Positions 32,207 to 44,700 of a stretch of 64,000 bases of DNA are shown piece after piece. The DNA comes from Tillandsia leiboldiana. Lineage: Eukaryota; Streptophyta; Magnoliopsida; Poales; Bromeliaceae. Each line of letters starts with the position of its first letter. Position 1 is the stretch's first letter. The DNA is taken from assembly GCA_029204045.2 (NCBI GenBank), contig CM055077.1, forward strand, positions 1,447,393 to 1,511,392, in the 5' to 3' direction. A program made the translations under genes and the position numbers. The notes below the pieces were generated by a model that was given only the letters and a program-made list of their open reading frames with translations, did no database searches and was not told where the DNA came from.

Positions 32207-33282
32207 GGCAGCGTTTGGTTGGGGGATAAAGGGGGAATAACCCCCTTTATCCCCCTATTCTTGCCAAACAACCTACAAAAAAGACAGGGGATAAAATTTT
32301 ATTTTATCCCCTTCTTAACGGGTTATCCTAGAATAACCCGTTAAGATTTATCCCCCCACCCCTCCGGAATAGGGGTTTATCCCGGGGGCAGTGGATGGGA
32401 ATTTTAATGTGAAATTTTACATTTTAAATTTTAAATTTCAAAATTGATTTTGAATTTTAAAATTTTAAAATTTTAATGTGAACTTTTAAAATTTAAATTT
32501 TAAATTTCAAAATTGATTTTGAATTTTAAAATTTTAAAATTTGAATGTGAAATTTTAAATTTTAAATTTTAAATTTCAAATTTGAATTTGAATTTTAAAA
32601 TTTTAAAATTTGAATGTGAAATTTTAAATTTAAAATTTCAAATTAAAAAATTTCAAATATAAATTTTAAATTTTAAAATTTAAATTTAAAATTTACAATT
32701 AAATTTTTAAAATTCAAAATTTAAAATAAAATTTGAAAATTAAAATTTAAAATTAAAGTTTAAAATTAAAATTTAAAATTTAAAATTAAAATTTAAAATT
32801 AAAGTTTTAAATTAAAATTAAAATTTATAATTTATAATTTATAATTAAAATTAAAATTTAAAATTTAAAATTTAAAATTTTTAAAATTTACACTTTCATT
32901 TCCAATCTAAAGCTATCTACAACTTGAATTTTGAATTTACTAAAATATACTATAAAATAAAAATTATTATTTTTTTGGTAAGATATAATTTATTACTTAT
33001 AATTAAATTGCTTCAAATTAAATATAATTTTAAAATTAATTTTCCTACAAAAAAAAAAGATAAGGGCAAAGTTGGTATTTTGAAAAAAATTCTATCTTCT
33101 TTTTCCATTATCCTCCACTATTCCATAATTTCAACCAAACACTATTTTAGCTATTCCAGAGAATACCAACTTTTCAACCAAACGCAATTTAACTTTTATA
33201 CTTCTTTATCTCGGAATAGCAAGCTATCCCAGGTATAAAAAAATTTATACCTCAGAAATTAATCCCCGAACCAAACAGGACC
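32207..33282. mobile_element. PIF/Harbinger-type non-autonomous element, copy 1
   Basis: 1076 bp with inverted ends (ggcagcgtttggttggggg and ccccgaaccaaacaggacc) and a 3-bp TAA duplication (32204-32206, 33283-33285), the PIF/Harbinger (Tourist-like) signature. The interior from 32400 to 32900 is almost wholly made of AAATTT, TTTTAAAA and similar words. No transposase frame. Copy 2 is at 60912. Confidence 0.8.
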
Positions 33283-34199
33283 TAAAAACTTTGTGAGTCC
33301 TACATGGTCAAATCTCTCGAGCTCTCTCTCTTTTTGCTCAAAAATATTATTGCCCACAATATGTAAACTAGTAAAAAAAAAATTTTAAAAAATAAATTTA
33401 TTAAATAGATTTTAAATTTTTCTTTTTTTTTAATTTCTATTTTAAAAGTCAAAGATTTTAACTTTCTGTTTTAAGCAAAGATACAGCGTAAATACCACAT
33501 TTTGTGGATACCACGCATTGCTTAATCGAAATCTAATTTATTTATAGATTTATTTGTTGGTTATTTATTGGTTTAAATAGAATTAATTTTTTATTTCGTA
33601 ATAATAATTTTAAAAAATTAATAAATTTATTCGGGTAAACTCAATGAGCTCGGTGGTATCGCAGTCTACACTAAACTTACCGACAAAAGACTTAATAAAT
33701 TTAACATTTGAATCAGCTCGAAACACGTAAATATTATTGTTAAGCACTTAAGTGCAATAAATACGGTTTTATTATCGACATATATTTTTGACTTAATTGA
33801 TTAGCAATTTTAATTTGTATTATCTCATAATTAAACATTCAAAAGTCTTACCCACCGCTTCTGATGCATGCACTTGGCTCAAGTCAGGAGCGACAGTTAA
33901 CTCAGAATTTGATGGTTAATATTTTATAAAAAATATTTTTTGTATATTTTATTTAAAATGTATATTTTACCTCCCATTCATTTTAGAATAAATTTAATTT
34001 TATTAATTTTTTTTTTTTTACTTTTGAATGAATAAAATATACATCTTATATCTAAATTAAAGTGTACCACTAATATTGCTTATACTTTTTATTCTTGACT
34101 AAGTTTATTTAATAATAAAAAAAAAGTGCACAAGGCGAGTGTAAACATATACGGGGTCCAGACAATAATTTCACCACTTTCTCGCCCCCAGAAAGTGTC
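33283..34199. other. gene-free AT-rich sequence upstream of the MYB gene
   Basis: AT-rich. A degraded stretch at about 33925-34080 recalls the TGTACA MITE family (aaaatgtatattttac...aaaatatacatcttat), but no TSD or clear ends were found. The rest holds nothing I can name. Confidence 0.4.
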
Positions 34200-34206
34200 T
34201 ATAAAA
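34200..34206 (+). promoter_or_regulatory. TATA box of the MYB gene
   Basis: TATAAAA 106 bp before the ATG, followed by a CT-rich leader (34231-34287) of the sort common in plant 5' UTRs. Confidence 0.7.
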
Positions 34207-34311
34207 GGCCCCGAGACCACTCTTAGCCACATTTGTCTCGTTTCTCTCTTCTCTCTCTTTATCTCTTCTCTTCTCTTCTCTTCTCTTTGATTTTCTTTTA
34301 ATTGTTAGTAA

Positions 34312-36025
34312 ATGGGGAGAGCACCTTGCTGTGATAAGGGGAATGTGAAGAGGGGGCCATGGTCGCCCGAAGAGGACGCGATTCTCAGGAGCTACGTCGG
34401 GATGTATGGGACTGGTGGGAACTGGATTGCTTTGCCCCAAAAAGCTGGTAATTATATTTCTTTTCTTAATGCTTCTAATTATTTGCTTAATTCTCCATAA
34501 CCCTTTCATTTAATTTCGGTTTTATGTATCCAATTCAATTAATTATATATATATATTAACCACGTTTCTCCTTTACTTGGATCGAGCACACCAGTGTCTT
34601 TTCATTGTTGTTTAGGTGTTGCTTTCGATTAATTATGCATATGTCGATCTCTCACATTAATTTGGATAACATTAATTTCAACAATTTAATTACAACCACC
34701 TCGCTCCCACACTTTTCCCTTTTTTTTTTTTTTTTTTTTTTTTTTCATCTTTAATTAGTACAGTGATTTTTTTCTTTTTAGAATGGTACGTAGTGTTAAG
34801 CACCGGCACATAATCACCTAAACTTCAAATCATCCTAAAATTACTCGAAACTTTATTAGAAAATTTTATGATGTTTCTAAAATTTAAATGTTCTAAGGGG
34901 TTCAAAATTAAGATAAAATAATTAAAATGTTCCATTGTAAAAGCAAATTAATTAATGGCGAGAAGGCTTAATTAGTTACTACGATCTTTACTATATTATA
35001 TGTTCACATAAACTAGCTAATACTACAATTGTACAACTACGTACATTCTCTTTGGTCATTAATTTTTGGGTCTCTTCATGCACGTTTACTGATTAAGTTC
35101 ACACATATTAATCAACAAATTTTTAGGCCTCAAACGCTGTGGCAAAAGCTGCCGCTTAAGATGGCTCAATTACCTGAGACCAGACATAAGGCACGGAGGC
35201 TTTACAGAAGAAGAAGATACTATCATTTGCTCTCTCTACAACTCAATCGGAAGCAGGTATTTAAACACAATTATTTCCAATTATATATTAATTAACCAAA
35301 AAAAACACAAGTTAATTTTCATCTTAACTAATCTGATTGATTAAAGTTATTAATAAAAGTCAAATAATTAATTGTTTGTTTCTAATAATCATTAATATAA
35401 GTTATTAGAGAATGATACTTTATCATTGTATGTTCAACAATAAATACTAATTAAGTTTTCAAAATTATGAGTTAGGTGGTCGATTATTGCTTCTAAACTA
35501 CCCGGAAGAACAGATAATGATATCAAGAATTACTGGAACACCAAGCTCAAGAAGAAGCTCATGGCCGGACTCATGACTACTACCACTACCACCACCACCA
35601 CCACCACCTCCTCCTCGTCACCACCGCCGCTGCCGCCTGATCACGTCCCAACCATCAAAGCTGAATCTTTCGCCGTGCCCTCGGAAGATCTGCTCAGCCA
35701 AGTCTATGCATTCACTACCCATGAGACCCAGCCGCAAATATCGCCGTCGACCGAAGAGGTCTCCGCTTCTTCGTCTTCGATCACAGTCGACAACAACAAC
35801 AACAACAACAGTAGCTATAATTGGTTTATCGATGGAAACGGAGGCGACGACACCTTCTTCTTCTCTCAGCTCGGCTTCGGCTCTCCCATGGCAGGTGACC
35901 TTAACTACTTCTCGAGCCTATCCAGCTTGTGGGGTTCGAATTCGGAGATGAAGCCGCAGAGCATGTACCAAAGTCTAACATCCTTTCTTTTATCAGAAAT
36001 GCAAGATAAAGAGATGAATATTTAG
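34312..36025 (+). CDS. R2R3-MYB transcription factor, RAX/MYB36 group (subgroup 14)
   Basis: A nuclear DNA-binding regulator. Relatives control axillary meristems (RAX) or endodermal Casparian-strip genes (MYB36); which role applies is not shown by sequence. Three exons, 34312-34447, 35127-35256 and 35476-36025, sit at the two classic R2R3-MYB intron positions and join to 271 residues. R2 runs from RGPWSPEEDAILRSYV through GNWIALPQKAGLKRCGKSC, with regularly spaced Trp residues. R3 runs from GGFTEEEDTIICSLYNSIGS through RWSIIASKLPGRTDNDIKNY. The MGRAPCCDK start and GTGGNWIALP are typical of this subgroup. After the MYB domain comes a Thr homopolymer (about 11 Thr, from an ACT/ACC microsatellite), an acidic/Ser-rich part with five or six Asn, and a C-terminus rich in Ser, Leu and Phe. 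No frameshift. Confidence 0.93.
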
Positions 36026-36954
36026 GTGAGACAGTTGAAATGAAACAGTAGGGTAGTGTTACTTGTTGATCAATTAGATCCCTCCCTAATTTCTTTCCTT
36101 TCTTTTTTACTTTGACTTTGTCTTATGTAATGGAGTTTCTTGTAAATGAATAGAGAGAAAGATGGAGTTTTAGATAAGCCATTACAGCATGACATGCAAC
36201 TCCATCGATGATCGATCAAATAGCTTTCATTCGCGTACACATCTGTCGTAGACAAATTACTACATATGTTTTAGAACTACGTACGAGTGTTTAGAACTGT
36301 TCCTGATATCATACTATCTAAAAGATGGCTATCTTAAAATAACAGCAACAGCTTATTATTAATTGCTAAAATCAATTAATTAATTAATTATTGGTAATTA
36401 ATGAAATAATTGTTTGGGATCGAAGTTAATGAGAAGCAGTTCAAAAAGAAGTGTTTGGAGATCTGGGCAATGAAAAGCACATGCATGGGTGTCAAGCATG
36501 CTTGTGCTCAGCAATGTGTTGACTGCTTCTTCACCTTCTGAATTCTCAGAGGTCACGAAATTTGCATGGGAAGTGAAATATTTTGTTTTGACCCATTCAA
36601 AGCCAAGTAGAAGAAAAAGGTAAGTATAAGAATGAGAGAGAGAGAAAGAGAGAGAGAGGGCCATCAAGTGTTTTCAGAGCACAAGATTCCCATGATTTTG
36701 TAAATATTAATTATTGTGACCAATTGAGTTCTTATATAATTAATTAAATTTTGTAGATTAATTATTAATTTGTTTATTTATGTGTGCCTATATACCTCAA
36801 CAATATAATGAACAAAATCATATAATTTGTTTATATGCTGAAAAGCTTGTTGGGGTGGGGCCTGGACATTCTGGCCGTTTAAATTTGTCAGAGTATCAGC
36901 TTCCAAGAAGCTTCTCCTCTCACGCCGGTGGCGCAGCCTGGACCTTTTTCTTTC

Positions 36955-36992
<38 letters not shown>

Positions 36993-38916
36993 TTTCTTTC
37001 TTTTTCTAGTGTTTGTTGTTTTGTCTCTGTAGCATTTGGCACGTTGAAAGATTTAAAGTTGTGCTGTAATTAATGAAATGTTCGAATATATCTAGCACAG
37101 TTACTTTATTAAATGCTTGATGATTTGTACCCAATGTTTTAAATTTAAAATCTAATTGAGTTCATTTATAAATAATATAAAAATTGAAAAAATTTAAGTT
37201 CGTAAAATTGAAAAGCCCTAATTTATAATTATATTTTGCTATGTGAAGAAACTGTACCTATAAAAAAATTTTGTTGCAATATTTCTTTTTAAGAAAGCGC
37301 AATTTTACATATAATAATTTATTAAACAATACTATATCTGATAAAAGAACTCAATAGCCTCCTAAAAAGACACTCCCCTTTTATAAATTATATTTAAATA
37401 CAGCAATTAGGAGGAATGCTTATAGCTAAGAAAATAAATAACTTTTATTGTTTTCTCTCTACAACTAAAGCAAAAGTTCCAATTTAGAAGTTCCCAAACC
37501 ATCACTAGTAGCTCACTTCTGGTTCGGTCCATGAACATTTCTGGTAAAAAATGATCATCCTTTTAAAAAATAAAAAATAAATAAAATATTTTTTCTTTTT
37601 AGATAATTAATAAGGAGTATCATCTCCTAGCTAGTTTGAACTTATATCTACAGTAGATAATGCTTCATTTACTGTGATTAATTAATGTCTTCATGGTTGA
37701 CTCATCGTGGTAATCGTGTAATCAATAGGGGGTTTGTGTTACTGATTGGAACCTTATATATTATTTTAATGAGACAATTTAGAATATGTAGCTTCTAAAG
37801 CCACTTGGTCATAGGCTCATAGCTTGAGTATAATTTTTATTTCATGTGCAATTTCATTCCACTATACATTAGACCGAGTTAATAGTAATTTAGTCCATAT
37901 AATAATGCCTTTGATTGTGATTAATTACTTGTCCTAATAGCATAATTACTCACGCTCTTGCGTAGTGAAAAAAAAAAAAATTTGTTACACTTGTGCTAGT
38001 AAAATTACAAAGTCTTCGTAGTTTGCTCTATGGACTCAAGTTGTTTTTGAACTTAATTTCAATGAGGTACGATTTGATCCTCTAAATTTTTACATATCGG
38101 CAACAAAATATGCTTCATAACTTGGAATTTTGAGTTCTGTTTCATTAACTATTAATAGTTTGTTAAATAAAACTATTTGACATCGCGCATGTAAGACATT
38201 TTCTTTACAACTTCAAATCAAGTAAAAGAAGTGAAACAATAACTGTAAAACTGACTTAAATTAAATAAAAAAAAAATCAAAAAATTAGAAGTCCGATGCG
38301 ATTGAACTCAAAACTTTTTTATTCTGATATCAGGTGAAACAATCATTATTTTTATAAATTAACTAACAAAAAATAAAACTTTTTATATTTTATATTCCAC
38401 AAAAAATGACTAAAAGTTACACATTCTCATGTAGGCAAAGCAAACTAGTGCATGTCCTCTTTCAAGGAGTTCCAAGATAAGATAAAACATATATAGTGGT
38501 TAACGAAGGTGGAGAAATTAAACTCCTTTTATGAACAGACTCACCAATGAGTCAACCAAGAGGGGCATACATATTGCTATAGCTACTTATTATTATGTTT
38601 TGAAATAAAGAAATATCTAGAAGGCGATCCTCCGTTGGAATTCTGATATTCTGATCTATTATTCATACTGCTTTAAGATTCATAATTAGTTTCATACGTT
38701 GGACAATAAATTATAACCTACATATATAATTTATTTTTGAGGTTTCTATAATATTAAGTTGGTTGTTTACATGTTCATACACCAAATTGAAGAGTTAGCT
38801 GGCCAGCAAGTTTCCAAAGGCAATAGTTGGCTGCCTTTATGTACAAAAGGAACAACGATCATTCCTCCTTCAGAAAAAAAAAAAAAAGAAAAAAGAAAAA
38901 AAAAAGGTGTGTGTGT

Positions 38917-38949
<33 letters not shown>

Positions 38950-41728
38950 GTAAGTAGAGCATGACTTTTGTGGGACAAGAAACTATTTAACTTTAGAAGA
39001 GTAGTACCAAAAGTGAGTGAGTCTTTTTGGAAAAAGTATTATAGCATGGAATTTGGATTAAAACCAAAGAAGAATAGTGCGCCAAATTAATTAACAACTA
39101 GTAGTCTATTCAAAATTGTGTTCTTTCACTACGATTTCTTTCTATGCGGATAATTTCTTACAGAGTCTTTGTATGTGCGTAATCACTTTGAGTCTCAATC
39201 CTCAATTTATTTGCACTCCTATTAATTGAAATTTAGACAGTTTTGAAAATTTCAGACTATACTTTATTTATCACTGGAGTCTTAGCGGTTTAATGATAAT
39301 AAAGTATTTTAAAGAAACAAAGAACTTTTTTATGAGAAAATTTCATCACCGATTACTAGTATAGTTGGTCCCGCGGTTTGGATTGGGTATGTAGGTTGCT
39401 TAAGGACATGTAATTAAGGAAAAAGAAATAGGAAATTTTTCAATAAATTCTTTTTTTTTCCACAGAGGTTTGATCATATGCTAAGATGAAAGCATGCACT
39501 CATGTTTATCACCTTCAAATGTCTATTTTGATTGTGTACATATATTTTTACTAACACCATTCTTGTTCTCAGTACTCCTCATTTAGACAGCTACTTAAAT
39601 GCTAGATAGGTCAAGCAAGTAGATAAAGGGACTTATTTGCACCCAAAAAAAAAAAGTAGCAATTGATTGTGTCTTACTATTTGTTTCCTGCTGTAGCGTC
39701 TCATTCAACTACTTCAGCACTAAAGCCACAATATAGCAATCCTTTGAACATTTCCTCGTGTCATTACATGTAGATGAATATTCCCCTCATGCTTCAACAC
39801 CTCTAAAAGAGGACCAAGTGCAGAGACCTGGAGATTAATGAACTATTACTTAGTTAAAATAATTAGAAATCAATCTAAAGTTTCCTTAATTAATCTCTAG
39901 TCCTTTTCTTTCATCTATGTGTATGTGAGAGAGAGGGAGAGGGAGAGGGAGAGAACTAATAACTTCTATATATATACTTTTCTTTTCAAATTTTTTAAAG
40001 GTTTTTGAGGTACCGTGTCGCTTGGTCCTTGCCTCACTGTGATGCATCTAATAAACAAAAAATTATTATGTTTGTGACAAATATTATCATTCTTAGTATT
40101 TATCGTTATTACAGTGTTGTGGGATAAGCCATATATGTCAACACATTAATGCTGGGCAATAAATTCTAAATTTGATAAAATACCATTAACTTTTGTCCGT
40201 CTCTAAATTACTAAAACATAACTCAATATAATCTCTAATTACTATGCATTATACTTGGTACTAGTTTAGACTTTTTTTGCATCTTCATGGACTAGTCCCC
40301 AACATATTAATTGGACTTGGTCTGATCAACTCTTCAACTACACCAAATCATTGAGAATTAGTCTTATCACAAACATTGAACAAGTACTCAAATAAATGCG
40401 AACTTAATCAGCTTACGCAAATCCTTAAAAATCTCAAATGGTCTACCAAACATAAATCTTGCTAAAGTTGATGAATAAAGTCAATTACACATCTATTAAA
40501 AAAAACTTAGGAGATTTTATTTATTTATTTATTTTTGTAATGTACCATAGCTTTCAATCGATAGGTAGTTCCAAGTCAATGGATGTTTTTTTTTTTGGTA
40601 GATGCTTCATGGGTCATGGAATCTATATTAAGATAAAGCAATTGATCCCAATAATTAGATGTACAGGTCTTTTAATAAGGTGATGCTTTCACACTTGTTC
40701 TTTGTTTTACGTTCAACGCTCACAAGCGTTTGCAGTGACCGAACATTAAAATAAAATTGAATAAGATTAAACTTCTACATAATAGCACAAAGATGGTACG
40801 ATTTTATAATTGAGTAAATTGCGTGATTAGCTCCTGTACTCTTCAGATACAGTAACTTGATTCTTATATATATGTTTACTTATATTTTATTTTAGTCTCT
40901 GAATCCAAAGTAAAATAACATATTTTTCTCGGTTAGAAATTAATTAACATATATATAATTAAAATTTTCAATTGAAAAGTAGGGCTATAAATTTTGTTCA
41001 ACATCAAGATAGTACTAGAACTATCTTTTCATTTGACCCTACATATGTACTATTTTGTGGAAGTCAATTGCTATGGCATGTTTATCCTATTTAAGTTGAA
41101 AACTGAAAAATTTTAAGTTTTGAAAATTGAAAAAATCATATTCTTTTTTATAATTCATAAAATGTCACTTCAAGGGGAATTTATTTATTAAATTTTCATT
41201 GACCTAGTTGTTTTTAAGTAAAAGGGAACGTGGTGTAGACCAATACAAGCCGAAATTATGACTTAAGAGAGGGCTCAATTGAATAATCAAAACCAATTTG
41301 TTTCTTAAGCAGCAATAAATTAAATTATGGTAAAATTTGTTTTTCTACAATATGTATGAAAATTAAAACACAAAGTATGTAACATTCTCTTAACAAATTA
41401 GAGATGGGATCAGTATAGATCTCAAACTTTTTACTAATCATTCATCATTCTCAATTTTAGCCAGAAAGATCATTATTATGAATCATATGGCGCCCAGAAG
41501 AATAAACATTGATCCTTCTGTGTTACTCTCTCTCTCTGTGAATAAATTGCACAGAAAATCACCTTATTCAGTGCAATTGACAAGCGATCATGATAAATGG
41601 TGAAAAAATAATCTATCATAATAATAATACTTTACAAATTACTATTCAAGTCGACTACACTCGTAAAATTTTAGCACACTTGAAATCAGATCAAGTCCAA
41701 ACATGAATATATTCATTCTCAGTCAATC
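36026..41728. other. gene-free region between MYB and receptor-kinase genes
   Basis: The MYB 3' UTR fills roughly the first 150 bp. The rest is AT-rich with no supportable gene. It holds an (ATT)n tract at 36956-36991, the (GT)n/(G)32 tract at 38907-38948, a GAGAGG-type run at 39928-39954, and one more antisense copy of the gatatcag...gagttcaa phrase near 38296-38335. The last 250 bp before 41729 are the 3' UTR of the first receptor kinase. Confidence 0.5.
38907..38948 (+). repeat. (GT)n followed by 32-nt poly-G
   Basis: An A-rich run, five GT units and then 32 consecutive G (38917-38948). Capable of forming G-quadruplexes. The run may be unreliable in length. Confidence 0.85.
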
Positions 41729-44700
41729 TCATCTTGCAGCAGGACCAGTTCCTGCCGGCATCATCGGCGTGTATTCCAACTCGATTGCACTATTCTGGCT
41801 ATTGCCGGTCTCTGTGTATAAGTTATCTCCCCTCGAATATGTGTTACTATTCCCTGAGTAATAGTTATTGCTTCTTTTACCCGCCTCCTCGAGTTCCATG
41901 CATTCCTTCAACTGCATCACGACGTCGGTCATGGTTGGTCTCTGAATGGAGTATTGTTCAGTACATTTCAAAGCAAGATCAGCAGCTTTCCAAACACAAT
42001 TTATATCGTACTCTCCTCTCATCCTTGGATCGGCTACACTCTCGATGTTTCCTCTCGAAAGCCTCTGCCGGACCCATTGGACAATGTGAGCATTCTCCGG
42101 GGCGGGCAATATGGCAGGTTGTCCTGTAATCACCTCCAGGAGGACGATTCCAAAGCTATACACGTCGCTCTTCTCGCTGAGCTGCGAGGTGGTATAATAC
42201 CTGAAAATACAGATAACATTGTATTCTCTGAATACCGTTTGCAAAATGGTACGATGAAGTATGATACATTTGGAGATTAAACCATCATTTATCAGCTCCC
42301 CCATTCAAGCAAAATGCCTATTGACAATAGAATGAGTACAAAGATGAAGAAATGGGTGCATACTCTGGATCGACATATCCTGGTGTACCCACCACAGCTG
42401 TAGATACATGGGTATAGACATCGCTGTTGAAAGGCTTGGACAATCCAAAATCAGCAACCTTTGCCTCGAGATTTGCATTCAAGAGGATGTTGTTGGTTTT
42501 CACATCTCTGTGAATAAGCGGTGGTTTGCATCCCTTGTGCAGATACTCTAGCCCTGCACATTATTGCAGAGAAATCTTGTAAGAAGAGAAGCAAATGGAG
42601 TGACAGTAGTGCAACAACTGTATTACTGCCAAACCTTGTGCAGCTTCAAGTGAAATTCGGAGCCGCTGTTTCCAAGTCAAAGGTTGAGTATACGCTTTGC
42701 CTGTACGAGACCATCAACAAAAATCCATTAATCAAATAAAAAAGAAGATTTTTATATAACTCAGCAAAATGATGCCAGTTGAAAACATAATATCATGCTT
42801 TACTTTCCATTAAAGAACATTCTGCAGGAATTTCAAATTACCAACAATAGATTCATAACAAAGTATAGAGTACTTAATAATTAAAAGGTTTGGAACCTTT
42901 CAGATGTTTTTCTAGGGTTCCTTCAGACATAAACTCGTAGACAAGTGCCAAGTAATCTCCATCCTTGCAGTATCCAATCATTGAAACCAAGTTCTTGTGA
43001 TGGACCCTTGTCAAGTGCTGGGCCTGCAACAACATAGGGAATATCGTCAAATATCACTTTTTAGATAAATCCTTAAGAAGAACATTACTTCAAGGTGGGA
43101 TTAAAATTGAACTATAGCTTTTCGCAGTATGAGACATGGGTTGAATTGCAGACTCTAGTGGATACGGTGTGGAGGAGAAAAGGCCTAAAAATTTTGATAT
43201 GTGATACAGATCTAAATCTGAAATTTACTTTCCATTAATATTGGTTACTGCTTTAGTATTTCCAGAAAAATTGAGAAGAACCTTTAACTAACTAGCGAGA
43301 AACATGAAATAATATAGAGCCATATTGCACTTAGTTTCTAAAAATAATTTGACCAAAAAGAAACAAAGAGTGGATCAGAGTTGACTACCTCGGCCAGAAA
43401 CTCTTTAAACCCTTGTTTAGATGACTCAGAGAGCATCTTGACTGCAGCTGGAGTACCATTTTCCAGGATGCCCTCATAGACACTTCCAAATCCTCCTTTG
43501 CCAAGTTCGCATGAAAAGTTGTTTGTTAGAAGTTCTAACTCATTGTACGTGAATTGTCGATTCTCAAACTGCAATGAACTGTCTTTTTTATCTCTTACTT
43601 CTCTTGAGTAACTTTCATACTGTGGCCTCACAGTAGAGGGATTTGCAGGTAAGCCTTTCAAAGAAAAGAAGCATAAATACGTGTAAATAGCTAGTGCTCA
43701 TTCATTCTCTGAAGAAAAGATGCAAATTTGAAATAGGAAAAAGAAATTAAGTTTTTGTCGCTGAAAGTTACCTGGTCGTTTCCTCATTCTGCACAGAACA
43801 AGTATCACAACCACAAGTAGCACCACCAGAACTATCGGAGTAACGACAATTACAGGGGCTATGGAACTCTTCTTGCTTGGCGGCGGCAGTGGAGACAGCA
43901 GCGGCCCACATAACGTCTCATTGGCACAGACATGTACGCACGAACTTCCATTGGCACAGATATTTACGTTTTCTCCAAATCTATTTTTACAAAAAGAAAA
44001 AGGAGAACTTTTCACAATCGGATATCCGCCGACGTAGGCTCAGAAAATTCAAACAAGAGACAACTTATAACTCATCCGTGAAACATAAACATTGACATAC
44101 TTTCTTAACCCCATGATTAAGCGACAAAAGAAAGAAAAACAGAAAGAAAAGACAGCTCTCAGCTTTAGTTCATGTGTGACAGCAAATCTTTGGAATACAA
44201 AAGAGTTTTATGGATGAAATGAAAATGAAGAATGAAGGCCGTAAAAACAAAACGGAAATCGATAAGTTCTGGTATATGAAATAAGTTTCAGAGATCCTTA
44301 TTGCCCACACTAAAACTAATCTTGTAGCTATCACTAGTCACTTAAAAGTCCGCAACCATAAAAGATGTCAATTTTATTTTTTATCTCTGCATCAGATAGT
44401 TATCACATCTTTAACAATCGTTTTCTTGCATAATGCCATGAGGGAAAAGAAAGGTCTAAAGGAAAACCTTAATGTAAGCGACCCATCTTGTGATTTCTTA
44501 AGGAGATTAGCAGGAATTGATCCACTGAGTTGGTTGCCTGTCAAATCCCTGCAAGAAGCCAATTACCGTTCACAAAACACAAATCTGCTTCATAGTCGCA
44601 ACCGGATCAAAAGCACATCAAGAATACTTACAAAAAAGTTAGTAATGGCAATTGTGCTAGAACATCAGGAACCAACCCTGTTAAGTTATTGTGTGACAAA

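Noticed and set aside
32924..33238. 104-residue frame in the Harbinger-type element
   Set aside because: Low-complexity Lys/Ile/Asn translation of AT-rich DNA; no transposase motif.
33925..34080. Another TGTACA-family MITE
   Set aside because: Only loose similarity (aaaatgtatattttac, aaaatatacatc) in AT-rich sequence, without clear ends or TSD.
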